This document shows positions 1 through 8,628 of a stretch of 63,581 nucleotides of DNA, piece by piece; position 1 is the stretch's first letter; every line of letters starts with the position of its first letter. Location: assembly GCF_900142015.1 (NCBI RefSeq), contig NZ_FQZN01000030.1, positions 1 to 63,581 on the forward strand, written 5' to 3'. The DNA is from Bacteroides stercorirosoris. GTDB taxonomy: Bacteria > Bacteroidota > Bacteroidia > Bacteroidales > Bacteroidaceae. The notes under the pieces are model-generated. The model did not search any database, was not told the DNA's origin, and saw nothing but the letters and a program-made list of their open reading frames with translations. Made by a program: the position numbers and the translations under genes.

Positions 1-666
1 GAAACGGATATTGCCATCTTTTCTCTTCATGCTGTAAAGAACGTTACTACTGCGGAAGGAGGCGCCATCTGTCTGAATCTTCCTGCCCCCTTTGACAATG
101 CGGAACTTTATAAAGAACTCCGTATGATGAGCCTGAATTGTCAGACTAAAGACGCTTTTTCTAAATCCAAAGCCGGTGGCTGGCGTTACGACATAGTCGG
201 TTTGGGAATGAAAATAAATATGGCTGACGTAAATGCGGCTATAGGCTTGGCTCAGATACGGGAATATCCGGAACTGCTGAAAGAGCGTAAAAGAGTCTTC
301 AACACCTATTCGAAAGGATTTGCGGATTGTGACTGGGTTGTTCTGCCACCTTCTGTGGACGGAGAAAAAGAGAGCTCATACCACATCTATGCGTTACGTA
401 TCAAAGGATTTACTGAAGAACAGCGTGATCGTATGATTGATGAGATAGCCAAAAGCGAAGTTGCTGTGAATGTCCATTTTATCCCGATGCCGATGCTTTC
501 TTTCTTTAACTCATTAGGATATGATATAAAGGATTATCCTCAAGCCTATGAGAACTTTAAGGGAGAGATTTCCTTGCCTATTTATCCGCAACTGGATGAA
601 GAACAATTATCCTTCATAATTAAGACTGTAAAGTCCGCATATGATAAAGTGACCGGTGATAAATGA
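1..666 (+). CDS. DegT/DnrJ/EryC1/StrS aminotransferase, C-terminal part (5' end outside window)
   Basis: The frame is open from base 1, so only the last 221 codons are visible. Near the start is FSLHAVKNVTTAEGG, the family motif in which the lysine (visible residue 13) forms the Schiff base with pyridoxal phosphate. The remainder matches the C-terminal small domain (GLGMKINMADVNAAIGLAQI, then the late Y-H-x-Y-x-L stretch). These enzymes aminate nucleotide-linked keto-sugars for capsule, O-antigen or glycan building. The stop overlaps the next gene's ATG (ATGA-type overlap), so it is translationally coupled to the sugar-phosphate transferase, as in Bacteroides polysaccharide loci. The exact amino-sugar cannot be read from this part. 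Confidence 0.93.
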   Translation, partial: ETDIAIFSLHAVKNVTTAEGGAICLNLPAPFDNAELYKELRMMSLNCQTKDAFSKSKAGGWRYDIVGLGMKINMADVNAAIGLAQIREYPELLKERKRVFNTYSKGFADCDWVVLPPSVDGEKESSYHIYALRIKGFTEEQRDRMIDEIAKSEVAVNVHFIPMPMLSFFNSLGYDIKDYPQAYENFKGEISLPIYPQLDEEQLSFIIKTVKSAYDKVTGDK

Positions 667-1253
667 TGATTCGCTTCTTTGATATTCTTTTCTCCTTTTT
701 AGGCATCCTGTTCTTGTTTCCTGTTTTCCTGCTTTTGTATATTGCCATTCGTCTTGAAAGTAAAGGTGGTGGCTTTTATAAGCAATTACGTGTCGGGCTT
801 AATGGCAAGGACTTTTATGTCTATAAGTTCCGTTCAATGCGTATTGGTTCGGATAAACAGGGCTTGATAACGGTAGGTGGGCGTGATCCCCGTATTACCC
901 GTATTGGTTATTTTATCCGTAAATACAAGTTGGATGAATTGCCTCAGTTGTTTAATGTCCTGAAAGGTGATATGAGTTTGGTCGGTCCCCGTCCGGAGGT
1001 TCGTAAGTATGTCGATTTATATACGGAAGAACAGAGAAGGGTTTTGTCCGTGCGTCCTGGAATAACCGATTATGCGTCCATTGAATATGTGGATGAGAAT
1101 ACGATATTAGGGCAAGCAGAGGATGCGGATAAAGCGTATGTAGAGTTGATACTTCCGGACAAGATACGCTATAATATGAAGTATATTGAGCATCGGTCAG
1201 TGGCGGAATATTTCAAAATTATATTTCTGACTATATGGAGTATTATCCATTGA
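663..1253 (+). CDS. Initiating sugar-phosphate transferase (bacterial sugar transferase family, PglC/WcaJ C-terminal type)
   Basis: A 196-residue monotopic phosphoglycosyl transferase that would transfer a sugar phosphate from a UDP-sugar to undecaprenyl phosphate at the inner membrane, starting polysaccharide or glycan assembly. An N-terminal hydrophobic re-entrant segment (about residues 5-27) is followed by KFRSMR, the catalytic region DELPQLFNVLKGDMSLVGPR and the RPGITDYAS block. Length fits the short PglC-like class, without the extra transmembrane domain of full WcaJ proteins. It overlaps the aminotransferase by 4 bp and is the last gene of the cluster in this window; a strong hairpin follows. 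Confidence 0.93.
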   Translation: MMIRFFDILFSFLGILFLFPVFLLLYIAIRLESKGGGFYKQLRVGLNGKDFYVYKFRSMRIGSDKQGLITVGGRDPRITRIGYFIRKYKLDELPQLFNVLKGDMSLVGPRPEVRKYVDLYTEEQRRVLSVRPGITDYASIEYVDENTILGQAEDADKAYVELILPDKIRYNMKYIEHRSVAEYFKIIFLTIWSIIH

Positions 1254-1366
1254 TAAAACGTTTCTTTGGGATGATGAAATGGTTGTTTATTCCACTTTAT
1301 GTCCGGAAGATCAAAAAGTAACTTTATGAGTATAACATAACTAGGATAGTCTCTCTTCATAATTAA

Positions 1367-1394
1367 GGTTAATTTCACGGCGGTGAAATTAACC
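1367..1394. terminator. Perfect 12-bp hairpin between convergent genes
   Basis: GGTTAATTTCAC is followed after a 4-base loop by its exact reverse complement. It lies between the end of the polysaccharide genes (plus) and the end of the MFS gene (minus, stop at 1400), so it probably acts as a bidirectional terminator. No long T-run follows on either strand. Confidence 0.65.
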
Positions 1395-1399
1395 GTAGT

Positions 1400-2797
1400 T
1401 TATTCCTTAAGCACCGACGGCTGCGACAATCTCAAACTACTCACAATCGCCGCAATAAGTGCAAATACACTTCCCGTAATCAAGCAAACCTCCGTACTCT
1501 CACTTCCCACCACCCAACTAAATAGAAGAGCCACAAGAGTCGTCCCCAAAGTCTGTCCCATTAACCGTGCCATGCCTAACATCCCACTGGCTCCACCGGA
1601 GCGTTTTGTAGGGGCGGAAGCGATGATGGTACTATTATTGGGCGTTTGGAAAAGTCCGAAGCCGATACCGCAGACTGCCAATCGCAGACAAATACTAAGA
1701 ATTGATGACTCTGCATCCAAAGTGGAGAGTGAGTAAAGCCCGATACAGAAGATTCCCATGCCGATGCTTCCCAGTATTCCCGGATGGATACGCTCCACCA
1801 GATAACCGGCAACCGGTGCTGCAAATAGAGTGGCAAGAGGCCAGGGAGTCAAGAGTAACCCGGTCATTACCTCACTATGTCCCAACGTGTTTTGCAGGAA
1901 GAAAGGTAATGAAATCATAGCCAGCATCTGTGCTGTGAACGAGCAGATAGAAGTTAATATTGAGAGTCTGAATATGGGAATTCTCAGTAAATCCAATGGC
2001 AACAGAGGAGATTCCTGGCCTAACTGGTGACGTACATAATACGTGCCGACAATGATGAGTATCACTAATTGTATTATCAGATAATCGTAGCGCTCGTGAT
2101 GAGCGAAACCATCCAGTGTATAAATCAGTAATCCGAAGGTAACCGCATTGGCAATGGCACTGATGATATCGAATTTCCGTTTGGAGAGTTCTTCCCGCCG
2201 GGGCAGATATTTGATACCTAATATCAACGCAATAATACCTAACGGTAGATTGATTGCAAATAACCAGTGCCAGGAAGCTATCGACAAAATACCACTGGCA
2301 ACTGATGGCCCTGCCGCAGCCGATATGGCAACTACCATAGCATTGATACCCATGCCCCGTCCAATCTGTTTTTTAGGATAAATAAGGCGGAGCTGAGCCG
2401 TATTTACACTTGTGATGGCGGACGCACTGAATCCCTGGAAAACGCGGGCAACCGTCAATGTCCAGAATGAATCGGAAAGAGCGCACATGAGAGACGTTAT
2501 GCAAAAACAGGCTATGCCGGAAAGGAATATTTTGCGATATCCGAATATCTCACCCAAAGCGGAAAATGAAAGTAGGGATATGACGATTGCTAATTGATAA
2601 CCATTGACAATCCACGTGATTACAGAAGGGGAGGTGCCGAAGTCATGTGAAAGGGTAGGGAGGATGACAGTACTGATATTAATGTCGAGTACTGACATGC
2701 AGAGAGCAAAGCCAACAGCTACTACAGCCCATATACGCCGTGGAAATGGTAATCCATCCGTTTCGTCTGTTTCCAGAGATTTTCCATCTTGAACCAT
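1400..2797 (-). CDS. MFS multidrug exporter, DHA2 (EmrB/QacA) family
   Basis: A 465-residue polytopic membrane protein with the 14-helix DHA2 layout. Motif C-like VLDINISTVILPTL lies in the first helix and the GYQLAIVISLLSFSALGEIFGYRK loop follows helix 2. The family exports drugs or bile-type amphiphiles by proton antiport across the inner membrane. It stands alone on the minus strand, divergent from the PurF-like gene, with no regulator or membrane-fusion partner next to it, so its substrate is unknown. The start ATG at 2797 precedes a short hydrophilic leader of about 20 residues before helix 1. Confidence 0.9.
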   Translation of the reverse strand: MVQDGKSLETDETDGLPFPRRIWAVVAVGFALCMSVLDINISTVILPTLSHDFGTSPSVITWIVNGYQLAIVISLLSFSALGEIFGYRKIFLSGIACFCITSLMCALSDSFWTLTVARVFQGFSASAITSVNTAQLRLIYPKKQIGRGMGINAMVVAISAAAGPSVASGILSIASWHWLFAINLPLGIIALILGIKYLPRREELSKRKFDIISAIANAVTFGLLIYTLDGFAHHERYDYLIIQLVILIIVGTYYVRHQLGQESPLLPLDLLRIPIFRLSILTSICSFTAQMLAMISLPFFLQNTLGHSEVMTGLLLTPWPLATLFAAPVAGYLVERIHPGILGSIGMGIFCIGLYSLSTLDAESSILSICLRLAVCGIGFGLFQTPNNSTIIASAPTKRSGGASGMLGMARLMGQTLGTTLVALLFSWVVGSESTEVCLITGSVFALIAAIVSSLRLSQPSVLKE

Positions 2798-2918
2798 ATA
2801 AATTACTTTATCTGCGAATTAAACAAAATGTCCAATCCGGTGTTCGGAAAGATGTATAAAAATAAGTTTTTTTAGAAATTGTCTCGTCGGAAAGTAACGC
2901 GGAGAAGAAACTTCTTTG

Positions 2919-2926
2919 TACCTTTG
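2919..2926 (+). promoter_or_regulatory. Bacteroides -7 element (TACCTTTG)
   Basis: TACCTTTG matches the Bacteroides -7 consensus TAnnTTTG. No TTTG sits at the usual 19-20 bp upstream, so the call rests on the -7 box. It places the transcript start near 2931-2935, which excludes the in-frame GTG at 2926 and supports the ATG at 2968 for the PurF-like gene. Confidence 0.55.
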
Positions 2927-2967
2927 TGCCCGTCAATACTAAAATCAATAATAAATATAAGGAATTT

Positions 2968-4380
2968 ATGGGAGGATTTTTCGGGACAGTCGCTAAAGCG
3001 AGCTGTGTGACGGACTTATTTTACGGAACAGATTATAATTCACATTTAGGAACAAAACGAGGCGGACTTGCCACGTATGATGCAGAAGAGGGCATGTTTG
3101 CGCGATCTATTCACAACTTGGAAAGCACGTATTTCCGAACCAAGTTTGAAGACGAGTTGGACAAATTCAAAGGAAATGCCGGCATAGGAATCATCAGTGA
3201 CACGGACCCTCAACCTATCATCATCAACTCCCACCTCGGACGCTTCGCCATTGTTACGGTAGCCAAAATAGTCAACCTGGAAGAAATAGAAGCGGAACTA
3301 CTTTCCAAAAACATGCACTTCGCCGAACTCAGTTCCGGCAATACCAATCAAACCGAACTTATCTCATTACTTATTATACAAGGCAGAAACTTCGTAGAAG
3401 GCATCGAAAATGTATTCCGTCGTGTGAAAGGTTCTTGCTCTATGTTGCTGTTGTCGGAAGATGGCAGTATCATTGCCGCCCGTGATAAGTGGGGACGTAC
3501 CCCGATTGTTATCGGCCGGAAAGACGGTGCATATGCCGCAACCAGTGAGTCGAGCAGTTTCCCGAATCTGGATTATGAAATAGACCGTTATCTCGGTCCG
3601 GGTGAAATTGTACGTATGACTGCTGATGGAGTAGAACAATTGCGGAAGCCAGAAGAAAAGATGCAGATATGTTCGTTCCTGTGGGTATATTACGGATTTC
3701 CCACCTCTTGTTATGAGGGACGTAATGTAGAAGAAGTGCGCTTTACCAGCGGATTGAAGATGGGACAGAAAGATGCCTCTCAGGTAGATTGTGCATGTGG
3801 TATTCCCGATTCCGGTGTAGGTATGGCGTTAGGATATGCTGAAGGTAAAGGAGTGCCCTATCATCGTGCCATTTCCAAGTACACACCTACATGGCCGCGT
3901 AGCTTCACTCCCAGTAAACAGGAGATGCGCTCGTTGGTGGCAAAGATGAAACTGATACCGAACCGTGCCATGTTGAAGGACAAGCGGGTGCTGTTCTGCG
4001 ATGACTCGATTGTGCGCGGCACGCAACTTCGTGATAATGTGAAAGTATTATATGAATATGGCGCAAAAGAGGTACATATCCGTATTGCTTGTCCACCGTT
4101 GATTTACGCTTGTCCGTTTGTTGGTTTTACAGCTTCAAAAAGTCCTTTGGAATTAATTACCCGTCGCATTATCGCTGAATTGGAAGGCGATCCGGATAAG
4201 AATCTTGAAAAATATGCAACTACCGGTTCTCCGGAATATGAGAAGATGGTCAGCATCATTGCCGAGCGTTTCGGACTTACCAGTCTGAAGTTTAATACGC
4301 TGGAAACCCTCGTTGAGGCTATCGGGTTGCCGAAATGTAAGGTTTGTACACATTGCTTTGATGGTAGCAGTTGCTTCTAA
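2968..4380 (+). CDS. PurF-like amidophosphoribosyltransferase homologue with degenerate glutaminase domain
   Basis: A 470-residue protein with the two-domain order of glutamine PRPP amidotransferase. The C-terminal half has a good PRPP loop (VLFCDDSIVRGTQL) and ends in a cysteine-rich tail (CKVCTHCF) like iron-sulfur PurF enzymes. The N-terminal half has lost the class II amidotransferase chemistry. The protein begins MGGFFG, with glycine where processed enzymes have the Cys nucleophile. The usual HVRYPTAG segment reads IISDTDPQ, and the HNGNL oxyanion motif reads KIVNL. It therefore probably cannot hydrolyse glutamine. It may use free ammonia, serve another phosphoribosyl transfer, or be regulatory. 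Normal Bacteroides PurF begins differently, so this looks like a paralogue rather than the main enzyme. The start follows the -7 element position. Family is certain, activity is not. Confidence 0.82.
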   Translation: MGGFFGTVAKASCVTDLFYGTDYNSHLGTKRGGLATYDAEEGMFARSIHNLESTYFRTKFEDELDKFKGNAGIGIISDTDPQPIIINSHLGRFAIVTVAKIVNLEEIEAELLSKNMHFAELSSGNTNQTELISLLIIQGRNFVEGIENVFRRVKGSCSMLLLSEDGSIIAARDKWGRTPIVIGRKDGAYAATSESSSFPNLDYEIDRYLGPGEIVRMTADGVEQLRKPEEKMQICSFLWVYYGFPTSCYEGRNVEEVRFTSGLKMGQKDASQVDCACGIPDSGVGMALGYAEGKGVPYHRAISKYTPTWPRSFTPSKQEMRSLVAKMKLIPNRAMLKDKRVLFCDDSIVRGTQLRDNVKVLYEYGAKEVHIRIACPPLIYACPFVGFTASKSPLELITRRIIAELEGDPDKNLEKYATTGSPEYEKMVSIIAERFGLTSLKFNTLETLVEAIGLPKCKVCTHCFDGSSCF

Positions 4381-4411
4381 GTAACTTCAAAATACTAACA
4401 TTTTGTAAAAA

Positions 4412-4448
4412 GGGGCGTGAATTGCTTGGCTATTCACGCCCCTTTTTT
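4412..4448 (+). terminator. Rho-independent terminator after the PurF-like gene
   Basis: An 11-bp perfect stem (GGGGCGTGAAT with its complement, 9-base loop) is followed by seven Ts, 32 bp after the stop codon. A short A-run precedes it, so it could also work on the other strand. Confidence 0.9.
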
Positions 4449-4466
4449 TACCTTTACGGCAAAACA

Positions 4467-4561
4467 TAATGTGCTAATGTGAGCAATATGCTAATATACT
4501 AATTAGCTGCGTGGTATTTATACTGTTATCATTATTGGCACATTGACATATTATCACATTA
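4467..4561. repeat. Extragenic palindromic repeat built from AATGTG-type 8-9 bp words
   Basis: Left arm words (AATGTGCT, AATGTGAG, CAATATGCT, AATATACT) face right arm words ending in TTATCACATT, giving an imperfect inverted repeat upstream of pepT. Arms are themselves near-tandem with an 8-9 bp period. Non-coding; role unknown. Confidence 0.55.
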
Positions 4562-4574
4562 AAACATTATTAAT

Positions 4575-5798
4575 ATGGCTTTAGTAGAACGTTTTTTGAA
4601 GTATGTAAGCTTTGACACCCAGTCCAGTGAGGAGACTGAGGTGACTCCAAGTACTCCGGGGCAGATGGTATTTGCCAGGTATTTGAAAGAAGAATTAGAA
4701 TCTTTAGGTCTGGAAGACATAACGTTGGATGAACACGGCTATTTGTTCGCCACACTTCCGGCCAATATTGATAAGCCGTTGCCTACTATAGGCTTTATCG
4801 CTCATATGGACACCAGTCCTGATATGAGTGGCAAAGATGTATCACCCCGTGTCGTTCAGAATTATGACGGTTCCGACATTGTACTTTGCGAAGAAGAGAA
4901 TGTGGTGCTTTCTCCCGAACAGTTCCCCGAATTACTGGATCATAAGGGTGAAGACCTTATTGTGACGAATGGCAAGACATTGCTGGGTGCAGATGATAAA
5001 GCGGGTATTGCAGAGATTGTTTCCGCAATCGTATATCTGAAAGAACATCCTGAAATCAAGCATGGTAAAATCCGTATCGGTTTCAATCCGGATGAGGAAA
5101 TCGGACTCGGTGCGCATAAATTTGATGTAGAGAAGTTTGGTTGCGACTGGGCTTATACAATGGATGGCGGCGAAGCCGGTGAGTTGGAATTTGAAAACTT
5201 CAATGCGGCATCAGCCAAAATTACCTTCAAGGGACGCAATGTGCATCCGGGTTATGCCAAGAACAAGATGATCAACTCGATCCGTGTAGCCAACCGTTTC
5301 TGTGCTATGCTGCCCGGTCACGAAACGCCGGAACATACCGAAGGTTATGAAGGTTTCTACCACCTTATCAGCTTTAATGGTGATGTGGAACAGACAACAG
5401 TTGCTTATATCATCCGTGACCATGACCGTGCCCGTTTTGAAAATCGTAAGAAAGAGATAGAACAATTAGTTCAGAAAATCAATGCTGAATATGGTGAGGG
5501 TACTGCCAAACTTGAACTTCGTGACCAATACTATAATATGCGTGAAAAGATTGAGCCTGTGATGCATATCATCGATACGGCTTTTGCCGCAATGGAGGCC
5601 GTAGGTGTGAAACCGAATGTAAAACCTATCCGTGGCGGTACGGACGGCGCGCAGCTTTCTTTCAAAGGTCTGCCTTGCCCCAATATTTTTGCCGGAGGGC
5701 TGAACTTCCACGGACGATATGAATTTGTTCCTATCCAGAATATGGAAAAGGCGATGAATGTCATTGTGAAGATTGCCGAACTTGTTGCTGCAAAATAA
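4575..5798 (+). CDS. pepT: Peptidase T (M20B tripeptide aminopeptidase)
   Basis: A 407-residue cytoplasmic dizinc aminopeptidase that removes the N-terminal residue from tripeptides. GFIAHMDTSPD (His77, Asp79) carries a metal ligand and the adjacent acid, GADDKAGIAE the bridging Asp, and NPDEEIGLGAHKFD the catalytic Glu pair. GGTDGAQLSFKGLPCPN and the C-terminal NFHGRYEFVPI supply the remaining ligand and substrate residues. Length and motif order match PepT throughout. It is followed 20 bp later by gcvT on the same strand, probably in one transcript, with the shared terminator after gcvT. Confidence 0.96.
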   Translation: MALVERFLKYVSFDTQSSEETEVTPSTPGQMVFARYLKEELESLGLEDITLDEHGYLFATLPANIDKPLPTIGFIAHMDTSPDMSGKDVSPRVVQNYDGSDIVLCEEENVVLSPEQFPELLDHKGEDLIVTNGKTLLGADDKAGIAEIVSAIVYLKEHPEIKHGKIRIGFNPDEEIGLGAHKFDVEKFGCDWAYTMDGGEAGELEFENFNAASAKITFKGRNVHPGYAKNKMINSIRVANRFCAMLPGHETPEHTEGYEGFYHLISFNGDVEQTTVAYIIRDHDRARFENRKKEIEQLVQKINAEYGEGTAKLELRDQYYNMREKIEPVMHIIDTAFAAMEAVGVKPNVKPIRGGTDGAQLSFKGLPCPNIFAGGLNFHGRYEFVPIQNMEKAMNVIVKIAELVAAK

Positions 5799-5818
5799 TA
5801 ATTTAAATACCTTAAAAC

Positions 5819-6904
5819 ATGAAAACCACTCCGTTTACTGAAAAACATATCTCGCTGGGCGCTAAGATGCACGAGTTTGCGGGATACAATATGCCGATAG
5901 AATATTCCGGTATCATCGATGAACACCTGACTGTGTGTAATGCTGTCGGTGTGTTTGATGTTTCCCATATGGGAGAGTTCTGGGTGAAAGGTCCGAATGC
6001 GCTGGCTTTTCTTCAGAAAGTGACTTCTAATAATGTGGCTGCGCTGACTCCGGGTAAGGTGCAATATACCTGCTTCCCAAATGAGGATGGCGGTATTGTG
6101 GATGATTTACTGGTTTATCACTATGAACCGGAAAAGTATCTGCTGGTAGTGAATGCCTCAAATATAGAGAAAGACTGGAATTGGTGTGTTTCGCATAACA
6201 CAGAAGGTGCCGAGTTGGAAAATGCTTCCGACCGTATGGCACAACTTGCCGTGCAGGGACCGAAGGCCATTCTTGCTCTGCAGAAACTGACGAGTGTTGA
6301 CTTGTCGTCACTTTCGTATTACACCTTTACGCATGGTGAGTTTGCAGGTGAGAAAGATGTGATTATTTCCAATACGGGCTATACGGGTGCAGGAGGTTTT
6401 GAACTCTATTTCTATCCTGAAGCTGCTATGAAGATTTGGAATGCTGTGTTTGAAGCGGGTGAGGAGTTTGGCATCAAACCTATTGGCTTGGGTGCCCGCG
6501 ATACGCTTCGCTTGGAAATGGGATTCTGCTTGTATGGTAATGACCTGGATGATACGACTTCGCCTATTGAGGCCGGATTAGGCTGGATAACCAAATTTGT
6601 GGAAGGTAAGAACTTCACAAACCGTCCGGCATTAGAGAAACAGAAGGCGGAAGGCACTGTCCGTAAACTTGTAGGCTTTGAGATGGTAGATCGTGGTATT
6701 CCCCGTCATGGATATGAGCTGTTCAGTGCGGATGGCGAAGCTATCGGTGTGGTAACTTCGGGCACTATGTCACCAACCCGTAAGATTGGTATCGGCATGG
6801 GATACGTAAAACCGGAGTACAGTAAAGTAGGAACGGAGATTAACATTGATATGCGCGGACGTAAGTTGAAAGCTGTAGTGGTCCGTCCCCCGTTCCGTAA
6901 GTGA
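5819..6904 (+). CDS. gcvT: Glycine cleavage system T protein (aminomethyltransferase)
   Basis: A 361-residue tetrahydrofolate-dependent enzyme that takes the aminomethyl group from lipoylated H protein, releasing ammonia and forming 5,10-methylene-THF. The N-terminus KHISLGAKMHEFAGYNMPIE, the VFDVSHMGEF block, the conserved GYTGAGGFELY and LRLEMGFCLYGNDLDD segments, and the C-terminal SGTMSPTRKIGIGMGYV barrel are all present, and length is normal. Other gcv genes are not in this window. The partner upstream is pepT with a 20-bp gap. Confidence 0.96.
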   Translation: MKTTPFTEKHISLGAKMHEFAGYNMPIEYSGIIDEHLTVCNAVGVFDVSHMGEFWVKGPNALAFLQKVTSNNVAALTPGKVQYTCFPNEDGGIVDDLLVYHYEPEKYLLVVNASNIEKDWNWCVSHNTEGAELENASDRMAQLAVQGPKAILALQKLTSVDLSSLSYYTFTHGEFAGEKDVIISNTGYTGAGGFELYFYPEAAMKIWNAVFEAGEEFGIKPIGLGARDTLRLEMGFCLYGNDLDDTTSPIEAGLGWITKFVEGKNFTNRPALEKQKAEGTVRKLVGFEMVDRGIPRHGYELFSADGEAIGVVTSGTMSPTRKIGIGMGYVKPEYSKVGTEINIDMRGRKLKAVVVRPPFRK

Positions 6905-6923
6905 ATTATAGAATAACTTCAAA

Positions 6924-6964
6924 AAACAGGGCGTCTGAACGGGTAAGATTCGGGCGCCCTGTTT
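6924..6964. terminator. Terminator between convergent gcvT and M48-like gene
   Basis: AAACAGGGCG at 6924-6933 pairs with CGCCCTGTTT at 6955-6964. The stem ends six bases before the M48-like stop codon (on the minus strand, at 6970), so it likely serves both genes. Confidence 0.8.
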
Positions 6965-6969
6965 GTGTT

Positions 6970-8490
6970 CTATAATCTGCTGATTTTATCTAATAGTTGG
7001 TTTGCCCAACCAATTTCTTTGTTGGCCCATTCTTTATCTTCTTCTTCTACTCCCTGTGCCTGATAACGGGAAAGCAGGTCAAGGTATTCTTTCAGGGTAC
7101 TGGCTGCTTTTGACTGTTTGTTCATACGCATCAGCAATAGGATTTCCTGTTTATAGATGTCCAGATTAGGACTGTCTCCTGCCAGTTGTCTGGCTTTCCA
7201 AAGCAAGGCTGCACACTCTTCATTGACTTTCTCCGTATTATAAAGCGCCATTTGCGATTTCACCAGAATGACATAGTCGTGATCTGAAGCAAGGTTATTG
7301 TTTAAATTCTTTTGAATTAACCGTATTGCATCCTCATAGCGTTGGTCGGCCATGTTCATGGCAGCATTGAAAGTTACTACATCCGACATTGTTTTAAGAT
7401 AAGGACGGCTACTTTGATTCTCTGCTTTCTCCCCCTTTTCTATCCGCTTTCTCAGGTTATCGACACTGCCATAGCGGAGCAGATTATCTGCGCGATTCTG
7501 TATATTGTAGAATCCGATGACCTTGGCAAGGGCGGAAGAAAGTCCGTCGGGGTTCATACCTCTGAATACCAGTAATTCACGGGCAATTCTGTCAGCGGAA
7601 TATTCCTGGTTATTTTTGTATTTCATTCCCAAACGGTTGATCACATTCGTATTTAACAAGGCGGCGATACTTCCGATACTGGCAACGGCGCCTATTCCTA
7701 AGGCTGTGTCGTCATCGTCCCAATATGCTACATCCAACGCTACTTCGGCGGTGACGGCAAGAACTGTTCCCCAAAATGCAGCCCGTTTGGCACGGCGTTC
7801 TGCACGATATATATTATTAATCTGATGGTCCAGTACAAAGTGCGACATTTCACTCGCAATGATAGCGGCAAGTTCATCTTCCGAATCAAGAGTACAAAGC
7901 AGGCCGGTACTGATGAGCATGGTTCCGTTTGGCAACATATAAGCATCCGGTTCCGGAGACTGGATGATACGTACATTCAATGGCTCATCGCGGTTGGGGT
8001 CAATGCCGGAAGCTGATAGTTTGGCAAAGATGTTCTGTACATATGAGGTGATGAAGTCGTCATTATAGCTAATCTCTTCCAGTTTGTACAGATAGTCCCG
8101 GCATTCTTCATCTACTTCCCGTCGCAGTTTGGTATGATATCCATTTTGATTGAAGTATTCGTATAGATGTTGTTTCAGGTAGACTTGTTGCCAGAACTCC
8201 TGATCGGTTTCGGGAGGTAAAATAGTAATGTCTTTCATGTCTTCCTCCGGAACCGCGATTTGCATACCGTTGATTTCGGCAGCATAGAAGATGTCGGAAC
8301 CAACTTTATCTGTCGATTTCATTTTTACCACTCTCCGGATAACTACAGGAGTACCGGCCGGATAATTTTCGTACTTTTGTTTTAACTCTCCTTTTATGGC
8401 GATCGGACCGCTCAAATCTTTTTGTTTGGCGGCAAATCCTGCTGTAGAGAGAATGACAGCAAGAATGACGAAAGTGACAAGACGTTTCAT
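6970..8490 (-). CDS. M48-type metalloprotease homologue with altered zinc motif, periplasmic
   Basis: A 506-residue protein with a signal peptide (MKRLVTFVILAVILSTAGFAA), a central M48 peptidase-like domain (roughly residues 140-340) and a C-terminal helical, TPR-like half. The DELAAIIASEMSHFVLDHQ segment is where M48 enzymes have HEXXH; here it reads SEMSH, so the first zinc-binding histidine is serine. The downstream EYSADRIA segment keeps the Glu ligand and the Asp that follow in M48 (ExxAD). Loss of one ligand suggests a pseudoprotease or weak activity, perhaps a binding or chaperone role like the TPR part of BepA/YfgC. It is monocistronic on the minus strand, with a -7 box TAACTTTG at 8528-8535 upstream. 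Confidence 0.85.
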   Translation of the reverse strand: MKRLVTFVILAVILSTAGFAAKQKDLSGPIAIKGELKQKYENYPAGTPVVIRRVVKMKSTDKVGSDIFYAAEINGMQIAVPEEDMKDITILPPETDQEFWQQVYLKQHLYEYFNQNGYHTKLRREVDEECRDYLYKLEEISYNDDFITSYVQNIFAKLSASGIDPNRDEPLNVRIIQSPEPDAYMLPNGTMLISTGLLCTLDSEDELAAIIASEMSHFVLDHQINNIYRAERRAKRAAFWGTVLAVTAEVALDVAYWDDDDTALGIGAVASIGSIAALLNTNVINRLGMKYKNNQEYSADRIARELLVFRGMNPDGLSSALAKVIGFYNIQNRADNLLRYGSVDNLRKRIEKGEKAENQSSRPYLKTMSDVVTFNAAMNMADQRYEDAIRLIQKNLNNNLASDHDYVILVKSQMALYNTEKVNEECAALLWKARQLAGDSPNLDIYKQEILLLMRMNKQSKAASTLKEYLDLLSRYQAQGVEEEDKEWANKEIGWANQLLDKISRL

Positions 8491-8527
8491 ATTGATTCGT
8501 TTATGGTTTGTATTATTGGCTTGTAAT

Positions 8528-8535
8528 CAAAGTTA
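8528..8535 (-). promoter_or_regulatory. Candidate -7 element TAACTTTG for the M48-like gene
   Basis: Read on the minus strand, TAACTTTG matches TAnnTTTG and lies 37 bp before the ATG at 8490. The -33 box is not clear. Confidence 0.45.
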
Positions 8536-8542
8536 TAGATAC

Positions 8543-8578
8543 AAAAATAGGAAAGAGTTTTCTCTCTTTCCTATTTTT
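8543..8578. terminator. 15-bp perfect A/T-tailed hairpin
   Basis: AAAAATAGGAAAGAG (8543-8557) and its exact complement (8564-8578) flank a 6-base loop, with T-runs on both strands. It sits between the rpmE2 terminator and the M48-like start, overlapping the area expected for that gene's promoter. It could be a second terminator for rpmE2 readthrough or a control element. Confidence 0.6.
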
Positions 8579-8628
8579 TCCCCTACAAAGTAGTAGGGAA
8601 TTTCCTATATCCTTTAACTTATGGGTAG

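Noticed and set aside
1250..1321. A 23-codon frame (TTG start) after the sugar transferase, giving a basic hydrophobic peptide
   Set aside because: Too short, weak start and no homologous pattern that I recognise; could be a remnant but not supportable.
2926..2967. GTG start for the PurF-like protein adding 14 residues
   Set aside because: The GTG overlaps the -7 box, so it would not be transcribed; the family N-terminus begins at the ATG at 2968.
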